From positions 1 through 64,000 of the forward strand of contig JAOABP010000001.1 of assembly GCA_026418295.1 (NCBI GenBank): a stretch of DNA of 64,000 bases, in the 5' to 3' direction. The stretch is from Caldifarciminota bacterium. GTDB lineage: Bacteria; Hydrothermota; Tepidihabitantia; Tepidihabitantales; Tepidihabitantaceae. The translations under genes and the position numbers were made by a program. The notes beneath the pieces were generated by a model. It did no database searches. It had not been told where the DNA came from and was given only the letters and a program-made list of their open reading frames with translations. Below are positions 1-8,556 of this stretch, piece after piece (the first letter of the stretch is position 1; every line of letters starts with the position of its first letter).

Positions 1-31
1 TCATCGTCCAGTAAGCGACTGCGAACGGATT

Positions 32-64
32 GCGGGGGGCGATATCGCCCCCCGCTTTATTTTT
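32..64 (+). terminator. Rho-independent terminator of an upstream gene
   Basis: A perfect 24-base palindrome (32-55, arms rich in G/C around GATATC) is followed by TTTATTTTT. It must end a plus-strand transcript that enters from before the window. A frame ending in TAA at 12-14 could be the tail of that gene, but only four codons are visible, so no gene is called. Confidence 0.8.
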
Positions 65-66
65 GA

Positions 67-230
67 GGGATTTCTCCGCTCCGCCCTTCGGGCTTCGGTC
101 GAAATGACGGCAGAGGTGGGTGTCCGGCTCGGCTCCGGTCCTCGTTTCTGGTCATTCCGAGCGGAGTGAAACGGAGTCGAGGAATCGCTTAAACAATGCA
201 AAGTGCAAAATGAAAAATGTAAAATTCACA
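67..230 (+). repeat. Interspersed inverted repeat, copy 1
   Basis: The left arm (67-108) ends in CGAAATGAC. The right arm (150-186) begins GGTCATTCCGAG and contains GGAGTGAAACGGAGTCGAGGAAT. The arms are imperfect reverse complements of each other, and a unique 41-base centre separates them. An A-rich tail (about 190-230, with AATGCAAAGTGCAAAATG) is shared with copies 2 and 4. The short ORFs this element creates (containing FHSARNDQ or ISTEARRAERR) are by-products, not genes. Confidence 0.9.
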
Positions 231-393
231 GCGAAAATTTGCTGAAAACGGGTTCTGCCTGATAAATTTAAAACTTTCAATGTGTTAGCGAGTTGAACGC
301 CCGACTGTGCCTGCTGAGGGGGCAGTTCCCACTATCGCAGGGTTAAAAGCAGGAGAGGGCGGGTTTGCGGAACAGGGGTGCTGTGGCAGGTGT

Positions 394-421
394 TTGACAT
401 TTTGCCGGCTGAGGCTAAAAT
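394..421 (+). promoter_or_regulatory. Promoter of deoC
   Basis: TTGACA (394-399), 16 bases, TAAAAT (416-421). The deoC ATG lies 11 bases after the -10 box, leaving a leader of only about 4-5 bases and no ribosome binding site. Confidence 0.75.
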
Positions 422-432
422 TACAGTTCCGG

Positions 433-1098
433 ATGAGTGAAATTGCCCGTTTCATTGACCACACCCGGCTGAAACCGGAGACAACACCGGCTGAAATCCG
501 GCAGTTGTGCCGGGAGGCGAGGCGTTACCGGTTTGCGACTGTATGTGTCAACTCCTGCTATGTCCCGCTGGCGGTCCGGCTGCTTGAAGACAGCGGGGTC
601 GGGGTGTGTTCGGTGGTCGGGTTTCCGCTCGGTGCAATGCTGACTGAAGCCAAGGTGGCGGAGACAAGGGCGGCAGTCCGGGCGGGCGCAAATGAGATTG
701 ACATGGTGATGAATATCGGACTGCTGCGGGCGCGGCGCTATGCGGAGGTGCTGAGAGATATTCAGGCGGTGAAGCGGGCGGCAGGCAGAAGAATTGTCAA
801 GGTAATAATTGAGACCGGGCTTTTGACCGATGAGGAGAAGGTGCGGGCGGCAAGGCTGGTGCTTGAGTCCGGTGCCGATTTTGTCAAGACCTCAACCGGT
901 TTCGGTCCGGGCGGGGCGACGGTTGAAGATGTGGCACTGCTTGCCGGCGTGGTCAGGGGCAGAATCGGGATTAAGGCTGCCGGCGGAATCAGGACCCTGG
1001 AGCAGGCAGGGGCACTGCTGGCAGCAGGTGCAACCCGGCTGGGCACCTCTGCCGGGGTGGCAATTGTGCTTGAGGAATTGAAGAGTCCGAAATCATAA
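433..1098 (+). CDS. deoC: Deoxyribose-phosphate aldolase DeoC
   Basis: Class I aldolase that reversibly splits 2-deoxyribose-5-phosphate into glyceraldehyde-3-phosphate and acetaldehyde in deoxynucleoside catabolism. The 221-residue length is typical. The expected TIM-barrel residues are visible: Asp90 in NEIDMVMN, the Schiff-base Lys152 in DFVKTSTGF, and the second active-site Lys181 in GIKAAGGIRT. The ATG at 433 is chosen over the upstream GTG at 307 because homology starts at MSEIARFIDHT and the promoter at 394-421 would leave the longer form untranscribed. It has no Shine-Dalgarno and sits 12 bases before kbl, so the two are probably cotranscribed. Confidence 0.95.
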   Translation: MSEIARFIDHTRLKPETTPAEIRQLCREARRYRFATVCVNSCYVPLAVRLLEDSGVGVCSVVGFPLGAMLTEAKVAETRAAVRAGANEIDMVMNIGLLRARRYAEVLRDIQAVKRAAGRRIVKVIIETGLLTDEEKVRAARLVLESGADFVKTSTGFGPGGATVEDVALLAGVVRGRIGIKAAGGIRTLEQAGALLAAGATRLGTSAGVAIVLEELKSPKS

Positions 1099-1110
1099 GG
1101 AGGTATTTTT

Positions 1111-2370
1111 ATGGCATATGGTAAAATCCGGGAGTTCCTGCAGAACGAACTGAAGACAGTTCGGGAGCAGGGGCTCTATAAGGAAGAGCGCTATATTCAC
1201 GGTCCGCAGGGGGCGCAGATTAAGGTGGAGTATCCGGAAGGGGCACCGCAGAAGGAGGTGCTCAACTTCTGCGCCAATAACTATCTCGGGCTTTCCAGCC
1301 ATCCGGAGGTGATCAAGGCGGCGCATGAGGCGCTGGAGAAATGGGGCTACGGGCTGTCCTCGGTCCGGTTCATCTGCGGAACCCAGAGCCTGCACCGTCA
1401 GCTGGAGCGCAAAATCGCCGAGTTTCTCGGAATGGAGGATGCGATTCTCTATTCCTCCTGTTTTGATGCGAACGGCGGGCTGTTTGAGGTGCTGCTGGGA
1501 CCGGAGGATGCAATCGTTACCGACCAGCTGAACCACGCCTCAATCATTGACGGTATCCGGCTGTGCAAGGTGCCGAAGGAGCGGCGGCTGATCTATCAGC
1601 ATGCGGATATGGCGGATCTGGAGGCGAAGCTGAAGCAGGCGCGGGCGGGTGGTGCCCGGTTTGTGATGATCGCCACCGATGGCGCCTTCTCGATGGACGG
1701 CGATGTGGCAAAGCTGGATCAGATTGTGCCGCTGGCGGAGAAGTATGATGCGCTGGTGATGATTGATGACTCCCATGCGACCGGGTTCATGGGCAAGACC
1801 GGACGCGGGACGCACGAGCACTGCGGGGTGATGGGCAAGGTGGATATCATTACGACCACCTTCGGCAAGGCGATGGGCGGTGCCTCAGGCGGAGTGACCG
1901 CAGCCCGGAAGGAGATCGTGGAGATTTTAAGACAGCGGTCCAGGCCCTATCTGTTTTCCAATACGCTGTGTCCGGTGGTCGCCGCCGCAACCCTGCGGGT
2001 GATTGAACTGCTGTCGGAGACGACCGAGCGCCGGGACAAGCTGGAGTGGAATACGAAGTATTTCCGGCAGAAGATGACCGAAGCGGGGTTTGACATCAAG
2101 CCGGGTGAACATCCGATTGTGCCGATCATGCTCTACAATGCGAAGCTGGCGCAGGACTTTGCCCGGGATCTGTATCACGAGGGGATCTATGTGATCGGGT
2201 TCTTCTATCCGGTGGTGCCGAAGGGTCAGGCGCGGATCCGGGTGCAGCTGTCCGCTGCCCACGACAAGGAGCATATTGACCGGGCGATTGAGGCGTTTGT
2301 CAAGGTTGGCAGGAAATACGAAATCCTCGGGAAGAAGCGGGAGGAGATCATCGCCCGCTACGGCGAGTAG
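1111..2370 (+). CDS. kbl: 2-amino-3-ketobutyrate CoA ligase (glycine C-acetyltransferase)
   Basis: PLP enzyme of the alpha-oxoamine synthase family. It converts 2-amino-3-oxobutyrate plus CoA to glycine and acetyl-CoA in threonine breakdown, or runs in reverse. The 419 residues are slightly longer than the usual ~395 because of a C-terminal extension (about the last 20 residues, [20 protein letters not shown]). Seen: [16 protein letters not shown] near the N terminus, the IDDSHATGF motif, and the PLP lysine Lys253 in [14 protein letters not shown] strong ribosome site (AAGGAGG) precedes the ATG. No threonine dehydrogenase gene lies nearby. A strong terminator follows at 2388-2416. Confidence 0.93.
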   Translation: MAYGKIREFLQNELKTVREQGLYKEERYIHGPQGAQIKVEYPEGAPQKEVLNFCANNYLGLSSHPEVIKAAHEALEKWGYGLSSVRFICGTQSLHRQLERKIAEFLGMEDAILYSSCFDANGGLFEVLLGPEDAIVTDQLNHASIIDGIRLCKVPKERRLIYQHADMADLEAKLKQARAGGARFVMIATDGAFSMDGDVAKLDQIVPLAEKYDALVMIDDSHATGFMGKTGRGTHEHCGVMGKVDIITTTFGKAMGGASGGVTAARKEIVEILRQRSRPYLFSNTLCPVVAAATLRVIELLSETTERRDKLEWNTKYFRQKMTEAGFDIKPGEHPIVPIMLYNAKLAQDFARDLYHEGIYVIGFFYPVVPKGQARIRVQLSAAHDKEHIDRAIEAFVKVGRKYEILGKKREEIIARYGE

Positions 2371-2387
2371 ACCGGCCTGAGAAATAC

Positions 2388-2416
2388 GGGGCGTCCGGAC
2401 CGGACGCCCCTTTTTT
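2388..2416 (+). terminator. Terminator of deoC-kbl
   Basis: Ten-base-pair stem GGGGCGTCCG / CGGACGCCCC with a 3-base loop and six T. Confidence 0.93.
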
Positions 2417-2420
2417 ATTA

Positions 2421-2560
2421 AGGGATTTCTCCACTCCGCCTCGCTGTGCTCGGCTCCGGTCGAAATGACCTTCCTCTTTTCTGTCATTCCGAGCGGAGTG
2501 AAACGGAGTCGAGGAATCCCTTTTACAATGCAAAACGCAAAGTGCAAAATGAAAAATGCA
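2421..2560 (+). repeat. Interspersed inverted repeat, copy 2
   Basis: Same two arms as copy 1 (left 2421-2469 ending GAAATGAC, right 2483-2520 starting GTCATTCC), with a 13-base centre and the A-rich tail. A short partial left end (GGGATTTCTCCCTTTT) recurs near 2569-2584. With copy 1 it brackets the deoC-kbl operon in the same orientation. Confidence 0.9.
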
Positions 2561-2610
2561 ATGGAGAGAGGGATTTCTCCCTTTTACCTCGGAAGGGGCA
2601 GAATGCGGGA

Positions 2611-2644
2611 AATAAAACCGGGGTGCCCTGAAGGACACCCCGGT
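2611..2644 (-). terminator. Terminator of the secreted propeller protein
   Basis: On the minus strand, the stem ACCGGGGTG / CACCCCGGT (2636-2644 pairing with 2617-2625) is followed by a T-rich TTTTATT. It lies 20 bases after the stop of the gene at 2664-5438. Confidence 0.8.
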
Positions 2645-2663
2645 GTCGGTGCGGAAGTTTTCT

Positions 2664-5438
2664 TCAGCGCACGAGCAGTTTGGCAGTGGTTTTCATTCCT
2701 GCCTGCTGTGCCTGCACAAAGTAGATTCCCGGTGGTAGGCGGTGGAGGTCAAGGGTCAGACTGGAGGAGCGGGTAACCGTCTTCTGCCGGATTCTGCCTG
2801 CCGGGTCGGAGATGGTGAGCACGGTATTACCCGTAACCGGGGTATTCAGGCGGATATTGACCCTGCCCGCTGCCGGATTCGGGTAGAGTTCGAGCCGGAA
2901 TGGTGTGCTGACCGGCAGTGCCGATGGCGGTTCAGTAACACCCGGACCCGCTTCCGGACTCTTGTAGCACCAGAATTCGACCGTCTTGTTGCCCTTGAGG
3001 GCAAAGAAGATGCCGTTGCCCATGCCGGTGATCCCGCCACCGCTCTTGACCCGCTTTTTCTTGCCGGTGGTGCCGAGCTGAGGTATGGTGTCCAGTTCGG
3101 TCCAGGGTTCGGGCAGGCTGGGGTTGAAGCGCCAGAATTCACAGGTGTTGCCACCCTTGAGGCAGTACATCGCACCGTTCCACCAGGCGCCGCCCGCACC
3201 ATCCTTGACCTTTTTCTTCTTGCCGAGCATGCCCGCCTCCGGGAAGTTGCGGAAGCTGGTGGCAAGCCACTGCCCGGAGCTGACATCAAATGCGAACACC
3301 TCGCCGTATTTTGCCTTGACCGCATAGATGGTGCCGGTGCCGTCGAAGACGATGAATGAGCCTTCCTTGTAGCTGTTTTTGCCCGATGGTCCGAGCGGTG
3401 CCTCAGGCTGTGCCTCCCAGGAGTCGGCAATCACATTGTAGCGCCAGAATTCGTTTTTGTAGCCCTTGAGCAGGTAGACGAAATCGCCCTGCGGGGTGCG
3501 GACATAGGTCATCTTGGTGCCGCCCTTGAGCGGTTTGCCGGTGGAGCCGGGCGGAACATCCTTCCTTGACTCCCAGGTGTCAAGCCAGGCATCGTAGCGG
3601 AAGAAGCCGAAGGTGGAGTAGCCCTTGGTCGCATAGAGGTAGCGGATGCCGTCGGCGCAGAGGGCACCACCCTTGTAAACCGCCTTGTTGGCGGTGCCGG
3701 GCGGGATGTTGTCCAGAACGGACCAGGAGTCCTGTTCAATGTCATAGGCAAGGAAGTCGTTGGTCTTGTTGCCGCGCAGGACATAGACCTTACTGCCGAG
3801 CAGGGCAATGGCACCGCCATCCTTGACCGGCTTGCCGGCTGTCCCGGTCGGAAGCGGGGTGAGCTCCTGCCAGCCGGGATGAAGCAGGGTGCGGACCCAG
3901 ACCGTCTTGCTGAACCGGTCGTTATAGGGTTCGTTGTCACCGGTGAGCCGGGTGGAGCAGGCAACGGTGTAGGTGCCGCGGCCGGCATTCCAGGTGCGGA
4001 AGGTGAGCAGTGCGGTGTCACCGGGGGCAATGGTGGTAATGACCGCGGAGTCGGTAAAGACCGGTGTCGTGCCCTGCAGGACGGAAAAGAACGCCTTGAA
4101 GTTCGCCTCAGTGAAGGTGCCGAAGTTGACAATCTGAACCTGCGGGGTTAGCGGTCCTGGCGGAACGGTGTCGGCGGGTGACAGGATGGTGGTTACGCCG
4201 ACATCATGGCTCGGGGTGCGGACAATTACCGTGGAGTTGATCCGGTCATTTTCCGGGTTCAGGTCACGGGTGGCACTGACCCAGAGGGTGGTGGTGAAGG
4301 TGCCGGCAGGGGTGGCGAGCCAGGAGGAGAAGCTGACGGTGTCGGTCTGGTTCGGGTTCAGCCGGTGAGTGACCGAGTCGGTGTAGAGCGGGGAGCCGAA
4401 AAATGAGATTTCAAACCAGGCTTTGAGGTTGACCGCCTGGGGTGCAAGGTTGGCGATTACTCCCCGGGGGATGACCGTGGTCGTTTCCATCACTACACCC
4501 GCCGGTGCCAGAATGGCAATGGCGGCGACATCGTTGTAGAAGGGCGGTTTGACGAATACCCGCCGGCTGGCGGTGTCGTTTTCCGGATTCAGGTCATCGG
4601 GCAGGCGGGTCTGGAACCGGACAGTGACGATTCCGGCGGTGTCCGCACGCCAGGAGCGGAAGTTGACCGTTGCTGAATCACCGGCGTTGAGGCTGGTGAC
4701 ATAGAAGCTGTCACGGTAAGCGGTGCCGATCTCGCAGATTGTCCAGAAGGAGGCGGTGCCGTTTGACGGGTTGTAAACCCGGCAGGCAGGGTTGACGGTG
4801 GTGGCGGAGTCAACGGTGTCTGCCGGTGCCAGGATGCGGAGGATGCCGACATCGGTTGCCCGGCGTTCCGCGGTGATGGTGAAGTTGTCAATGACAAACC
4901 ACTGGATTGCGGTTGATTCACCGAGGCAGGCGAAGGCAATCCGGACCCCACGGCGGTTGGTCGCCCAGCTGAGGTCATAGGTCACCAGTCCGGGTTCAAT
5001 CGTTCTGCCGGTAAGGTCGGCAATCTCAATTGTGAACTGGCCCGAGTCCACCGCGCCGTAAATCCGGACATCGGAGATGCCGGTTCCGGGCTGAATCCCG
5101 AGTGAACAGCGGAGGGTGATGTTGTAGCAGCCGGTGAAGTCAAGGTAGGGTGTGATCAGCCAGTCGTCAATCTCCTCCTCACTGCCGGTGCCGAGTGCGG
5201 CATACGGGGTCGGGTTTGCAGACCAGGGGTTGAACCCCAGATCCGGGGCACGGTGCCAGTCATTTCTGGAGGTGTCGCCCCGGAATTCAATCGTCCAGCC
5301 GGCAGGCGGGTTGACCGTTGACCAGGTGCCGTTGAAGTTTTCGGTGATGATGGTCTGCTGGGCAGAAGCGGGCAGGAAAAGTGCGAGCAATGTCAGCACC
5401 GGAATAAATCGGGATAATTGCACTATATTTTTTTTCAT
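2664..5438 (-). CDS. Secreted multidomain protein with C-terminal Por-type sorting domain
   Basis: 924 residues with a signal peptide (MKKNIVQLSRFIPVLTLLAL, cleavage near ASA-QQ). An N-terminal jelly-roll domain of the cleaved-adhesin/choice-of-anchor type (about 30-190) is followed by three or four CARDB-like Ig repeats (about 190-520, each with DVGV.. or NDVAAI.. and GDTA.V.F..W). Next come five or six Kelch-like propeller repeats (about 525-825). The last ~80 residues (LELYPNPAAGRVNI... ending PPGIYFVQAQQAGMKTTAKLLVR) match type A Por/T9SS sorting domains. It is probably exported and surface-attached; the ligand is unknown. Ribosome site AAGGAGG lies 7 bases before the ATG. It is a single-gene unit with its own promoter and terminator. 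Confidence 0.82.
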   Translation of the reverse strand: MKKNIVQLSRFIPVLTLLALFLPASAQQTIITENFNGTWSTVNPPAGWTIEFRGDTSRNDWHRAPDLGFNPWSANPTPYAALGTGSEEEIDDWLITPYLDFTGCYNITLRCSLGIQPGTGISDVRIYGAVDSGQFTIEIADLTGRTIEPGLVTYDLSWATNRRGVRIAFACLGESTAIQWFVIDNFTITAERRATDVGILRILAPADTVDSATTVNPACRVYNPSNGTASFWTICEIGTAYRDSFYVTSLNAGDSATVNFRSWRADTAGIVTVRFQTRLPDDLNPENDTASRRVFVKPPFYNDVAAIAILAPAGVVMETTTVIPRGVIANLAPQAVNLKAWFEISFFGSPLYTDSVTHRLNPNQTDTVSFSSWLATPAGTFTTTLWVSATRDLNPENDRINSTVIVRTPSHDVGVTTILSPADTVPPGPLTPQVQIVNFGTFTEANFKAFFSVLQGTTPVFTDSAVITTIAPGDTALLTFRTWNAGRGTYTVACSTRLTGDNEPYNDRFSKTVWVRTLLHPGWQELTPLPTGTAGKPVKDGGAIALLGSKVYVLRGNKTNDFLAYDIEQDSWSVLDNIPPGTANKAVYKGGALCADGIRYLYATKGYSTFGFFRYDAWLDTWESRKDVPPGSTGKPLKGGTKMTYVRTPQGDFVYLLKGYKNEFWRYNVIADSWEAQPEAPLGPSGKNSYKEGSFIVFDGTGTIYAVKAKYGEVFAFDVSSGQWLATSFRNFPEAGMLGKKKKVKDGAGGAWWNGAMYCLKGGNTCEFWRFNPSLPEPWTELDTIPQLGTTGKKKRVKSGGGITGMGNGIFFALKGNKTVEFWCYKSPEAGPGVTEPPSALPVSTPFRLELYPNPAAGRVNIRLNTPVTGNTVLTISDPAGRIRQKTVTRSSSLTLDLHRLPPGIYFVQAQQAGMKTTAKLLVR

Positions 5439-5540
5439 TTAAAGCCTCCTTTGGTGCCCAGCAACCGGAGCGTAAAATTAATGAAGCCGGGAGCGCCGCT
5501 CCGGGCTGATGAGCAGTTAACTTTTCAGCGCCGCCATAAT

Positions 5541-5568
5541 ATGATAAGCCGGTTTTTTAATTTGTCAA
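5541..5568 (-). promoter_or_regulatory. Promoter of the 2664-5438 gene
   Basis: Reading the minus strand: TTGACA (5568-5563), 16 bases, TATCAT (5546-5541). This gives an untranslated leader of about 95 bases that carries an AAGGAGG ribosome site just before the ATG. Confidence 0.7.
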
Positions 5569-5608
5569 TAAATTGGAATAAAAACCCGGGAAAAGGGGTA
5601 TGCCTGAT

Positions 5609-5637
5609 TTGATTTTCTTCCAATTATCGGTTATGAT
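5609..5637 (+). promoter_or_regulatory. Possible promoter of the pentose phosphate operon
   Basis: TTGATT (5609-5614), 17 bases, TATGAT (5632-5637). It would give a leader of about 110 bases before the transaldolase start. It is weaker than the other promoters listed. The rest of the 5439-5752 intergenic stretch shows nothing else recognisable. Confidence 0.45.
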
Positions 5638-5752
5638 TAGCAGCTTGTGAAGCAAATAAAGATTCAGCTGGTGAAAATTAAGCCGCAATTATTATGAGGT
5701 TGCATGTTTCAGCCGCAGTCAATGATTTCAACCATAACCAGGAGGAATAATA

Positions 5753-6412
5753 ATGAAGATTTTCATTGACTCAGCCGATATTCGTGAGATTCAGGAGGTG
5801 GCAGGCTGGGGAATCCTTGACGGCGTAACCACCAATCCGACGCTGGTCAGGAAAGCCGGTAAACCGTTCCGGGAGTGTGTGGCGGAGATTCTCAGGGTGG
5901 TGGATGGTCCGGTATCGGTAGAGGCAATCTCGCCGGATGCGGACGGTATGGTCCGCGAAGCGGAGGAGTGGGCAAGACTGGATCCGGCAAAGGTAACAAT
6001 CAAGATTCCGATGGGGATCGAGGGGCTGAAGGCGGTGCGGGAGCTGGCACGCCGGCAGATAATGACCAATGTGACCCTCGTCTTCTCTCCGAATCAGGCA
6101 CTCCTTGCCTGCCGTGCCGGTGCGACCTTCATCTCGCCGTTTATCGGCAGACTGGATGACATCTCCCATGACGGCATGGAGCTGGTCCGGGACATCGTCG
6201 GAATGATTGAGTATTATGATTTTGCCACGCAGGTGATCGCCGCCAGTATCCGCCATCCCCTGCATGTGATTGAGGCGATGCGGGCAGGTGCCCATATCGC
6301 CACCATTCCCTATGATGTGCTGAAGAAGATGGTCCAGCATCCGCTGACCGATGCCGGGATCAGGAAGTTCTATGAGGATTACCAGCAGATTCCGAAGGGT
6401 AAGGAGGGTTGA
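5753..6412 (+). CDS. tal: Transaldolase of the small TalC/MipB type
   Basis: 219 residues, the length of the short transaldolase / fructose-6-phosphate aldolase subfamily, which moves a dihydroxyacetone unit between sugar phosphates. Seen: Asp6 in FIDSAD, VTTNPTLV at 25-32, and the Schiff-base Lys84 in VTIKIPMG. Glu57 in VSVEAIS sits where transaldolases have Glu and fructose-6-phosphate aldolases have Gln, so transaldolase activity is favoured. Strong ribosome site AGGAGG before the ATG. The stop TGA overlaps the transketolase start (TGATG), so the two non-oxidative pentose phosphate enzymes are translationally coupled. Confidence 0.93.
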   Translation: MKIFIDSADIREIQEVAGWGILDGVTTNPTLVRKAGKPFRECVAEILRVVDGPVSVEAISPDADGMVREAEEWARLDPAKVTIKIPMGIEGLKAVRELARRQIMTNVTLVFSPNQALLACRAGATFISPFIGRLDDISHDGMELVRDIVGMIEYYDFATQVIAASIRHPLHVIEAMRAGAHIATIPYDVLKKMVQHPLTDAGIRKFYEDYQQIPKGKEG

Positions 6413-8544
6413 TGCCGATTGTTGATTCCAAGACCGGTCAGGTAAGAAAGACCTATACCGCAGCCGAGCTGATTCAGGCGGCAAATCTGATGCGCGGTTA
6501 CAATCTGATTGCGCTGTGTGCTGCCGGTTCCGGCCATGCGGGCGGGACGATGTCAATCATGGATATCACCGCCGCACTCTATCTTCAGGTTGCCCGGCAT
6601 GACCCGCAGAATCCGTTCTGGGAGGACCGGGACCGGATTATCTGGTCAACAGGCCATAAGGCGCCCTCGCTTTACCTCGGGCTGGGGATGGCGGGTTATT
6701 TCCCGGTTGAGGATGTGGTGCGGTTGCGCAAGCTTTATGCTCCGTATCAGGGGCATCCCCACTGGCTGAAACTGCCCGGGGTGGAGATCTCCTCCGGTTC
6801 GCTCGGACAGGGGCTTTCGGTGGCGGTCGGGATTGCCCTTGCCGCCCGGCTCGACCGGAAGGATTACCGGGTTTACTGCATCACCGGTGATGGCGAGCAT
6901 CAGGAGGGGCAGATCTGGGAGGCGGTGATGGAGGCGGGTGCCTTCCATCTTGACAATCTCTGCTGTATTCTGGACAAGAACCGGCTGCAGATTGACGGCT
7001 GGGTCAAGGATGTGATGAACATTGATCCGATTGCGGACAAGTACCGTTCATTCGGCTGGAATGTGATTGAGATTGACGGTCATAATATGCATCAGATTCT
7101 CTCCGCATTTGAAAAGGCAGCCCATCACAAGGGTCAGCCGACGGTGATCATCGCCCATACGACCAAGGGCAAGGGTGTATCCTTCATGGAGAATGTCGCC
7201 GGCTGGCACGGCAAGGCACCGAACAAGGCGGAGATGGTCAAGGGACTGCAGGAGCTCGGACTGCACTACCGGATTGATTATGAGAAGCTGCTGAAGAAGG
7301 CGGATGAGTATCAGGCAGAGGCAAGCGCCAAGCTGATGGCCAAGGTGCCCAAGTTTTCCCGGGACTATTTCTGGAACCGGCAGGAGAAGATGAAGGTGGA
7401 GATGAAGGCAACCCGGTTCGGTTTCGGCGAGGCGCTGGAGGAGCAGGGCGATGACCCGCGGGTCTGCTGTATCGGCGCGGATATCTCCAGTTCAATCACG
7501 ATTTCGCGGTTCTATGAGAAGCATCCGGAGCGGATGGAGCGCTGGATTTCGGTCGGCATTGCGGAACAGTCGGGAACCAATGTTGCCGCCGGGCTGGCAA
7601 AGGAGGGAAAGCTGCCGGTCTTCGGCACCTATGGCGTCTTTGCCGCGGGGAGAAATCTGGATCAGCTGCGGACGACGGTCTGTTACGGCAACTTCAATGT
7701 CCTGATCGCCGGTGCCCATGGCGGGGTTTCGGTCGGACCGGACGGCGCAACTCATCAGGCGCTGGAGGATCTGTTTCAGATCTGCGGACTGCCGAATATG
7801 CATGTGTGCGTGCCGGCGGATGCACTTGAGACCAAACGGGCGACCATCCATCTCCTGTTTGAAATCAGAGGTCCGAAGTACATCCGGTTTGCGCGCGAAG
7901 CGACGCCGGTGGTTACGAGCGAGCGGACGCCATTTGTGTGGGGCATGCCCAATATCTACCGCTACCGGGGTGAAAAGGAGCAGTTTATTGACGCCTTCGA
8001 GGTGACGACCGCAGACCAGTATGAGAACGAGCAGGAGCAGTTGACGATTGTTGCCTGCGGACCGATGGTGCCGGAGGCGCTGCGTGCCGCCTGGATCCTG
8101 AAGGAGGATTTCGGGATCGAGACCCGGGTGATCAATCTTCATACATTGAAGTCCCCCACAACCCATCCGAATGAGACGATTCCCAACCAGAAGTATCTCA
8201 TCCAGGCAGCCGTGGAAACCGGCGTGATTCTGACCGCTGAGGAGCATCAGATCGGCGGGCTGGCAAACCGGGTCTCCTATGTCCTGCATACCGCGCCGGA
8301 ACTTTATGGCAGACCGGTGGCATTCGGAGCGATCGGCGTGCAGGACCGGTTTGGTGAGTCGGGTCAGCCGTGGGAGCTGATGTGGGAGTTTGAGGTTTCA
8401 GCCGAGCATATTGCAGCAAAGGCGCGGGAACTGCTGGCACGGGCACAGCAACCACCGGTTGCGGCGCAGGAGGCTAAAGCCGGGGAGGGCAGAAAGCGGA
8501 CTGCAACCCGGAAGCCCCGGGCGAAAAAGGAAAAGAGCGCATAG
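6412..8544 (+). CDS. tkt: Transketolase
   Basis: Thiamine-diphosphate enzyme moving two-carbon units in the pentose phosphate pathway. It is a full-length single chain of 710 residues. The TPP-binding GDGEHQEGQ...LDKNRLQIDG stretch lies near 160-205, a pyrimidine-domain GIAEQSGTNVAAGLA near 380, and a C-terminal transketolase domain follows. ATG at 6412 is preferred to the TTG three bases upstream because AAGGAGG (6401-6407) is well placed and the ATG overlaps the tal stop. Odd point: the last ~30 residues form an Ala/Lys/Arg-rich tail (TRKPRAKKEKSA) that ordinary transketolases lack. Confidence 0.95.
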   Translation: MPIVDSKTGQVRKTYTAAELIQAANLMRGYNLIALCAAGSGHAGGTMSIMDITAALYLQVARHDPQNPFWEDRDRIIWSTGHKAPSLYLGLGMAGYFPVEDVVRLRKLYAPYQGHPHWLKLPGVEISSGSLGQGLSVAVGIALAARLDRKDYRVYCITGDGEHQEGQIWEAVMEAGAFHLDNLCCILDKNRLQIDGWVKDVMNIDPIADKYRSFGWNVIEIDGHNMHQILSAFEKAAHHKGQPTVIIAHTTKGKGVSFMENVAGWHGKAPNKAEMVKGLQELGLHYRIDYEKLLKKADEYQAEASAKLMAKVPKFSRDYFWNRQEKMKVEMKATRFGFGEALEEQGDDPRVCCIGADISSSITISRFYEKHPERMERWISVGIAEQSGTNVAAGLAKEGKLPVFGTYGVFAAGRNLDQLRTTVCYGNFNVLIAGAHGGVSVGPDGATHQALEDLFQICGLPNMHVCVPADALETKRATIHLLFEIRGPKYIRFAREATPVVTSERTPFVWGMPNIYRYRGEKEQFIDAFEVTTADQYENEQEQLTIVACGPMVPEALRAAWILKEDFGIETRVINLHTLKSPTTHPNETIPNQKYLIQAAVETGVILTAEEHQIGGLANRVSYVLHTAPELYGRPVAFGAIGVQDRFGESGQPWELMWEFEVSAEHIAAKARELLARAQQPPVAAQEAKAGEGRKRTATRKPRAKKEKSA

Positions 8545-8556
8545 GAAGGAGGCGGT

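Noticed and set aside
1-201. 66-codon minus-strand ORF with FHSARNDQ and ISTEARRAERR-like sequence
   Set aside because: It is a by-product of the inverted repeat; the same peptides appear at all four copies.
2348-2638. ORFs of 61-103 codons on both strands between deoC-kbl and the secreted protein
   Set aside because: They fall inside repeat copy 2 and its tail and have no independent start signals.
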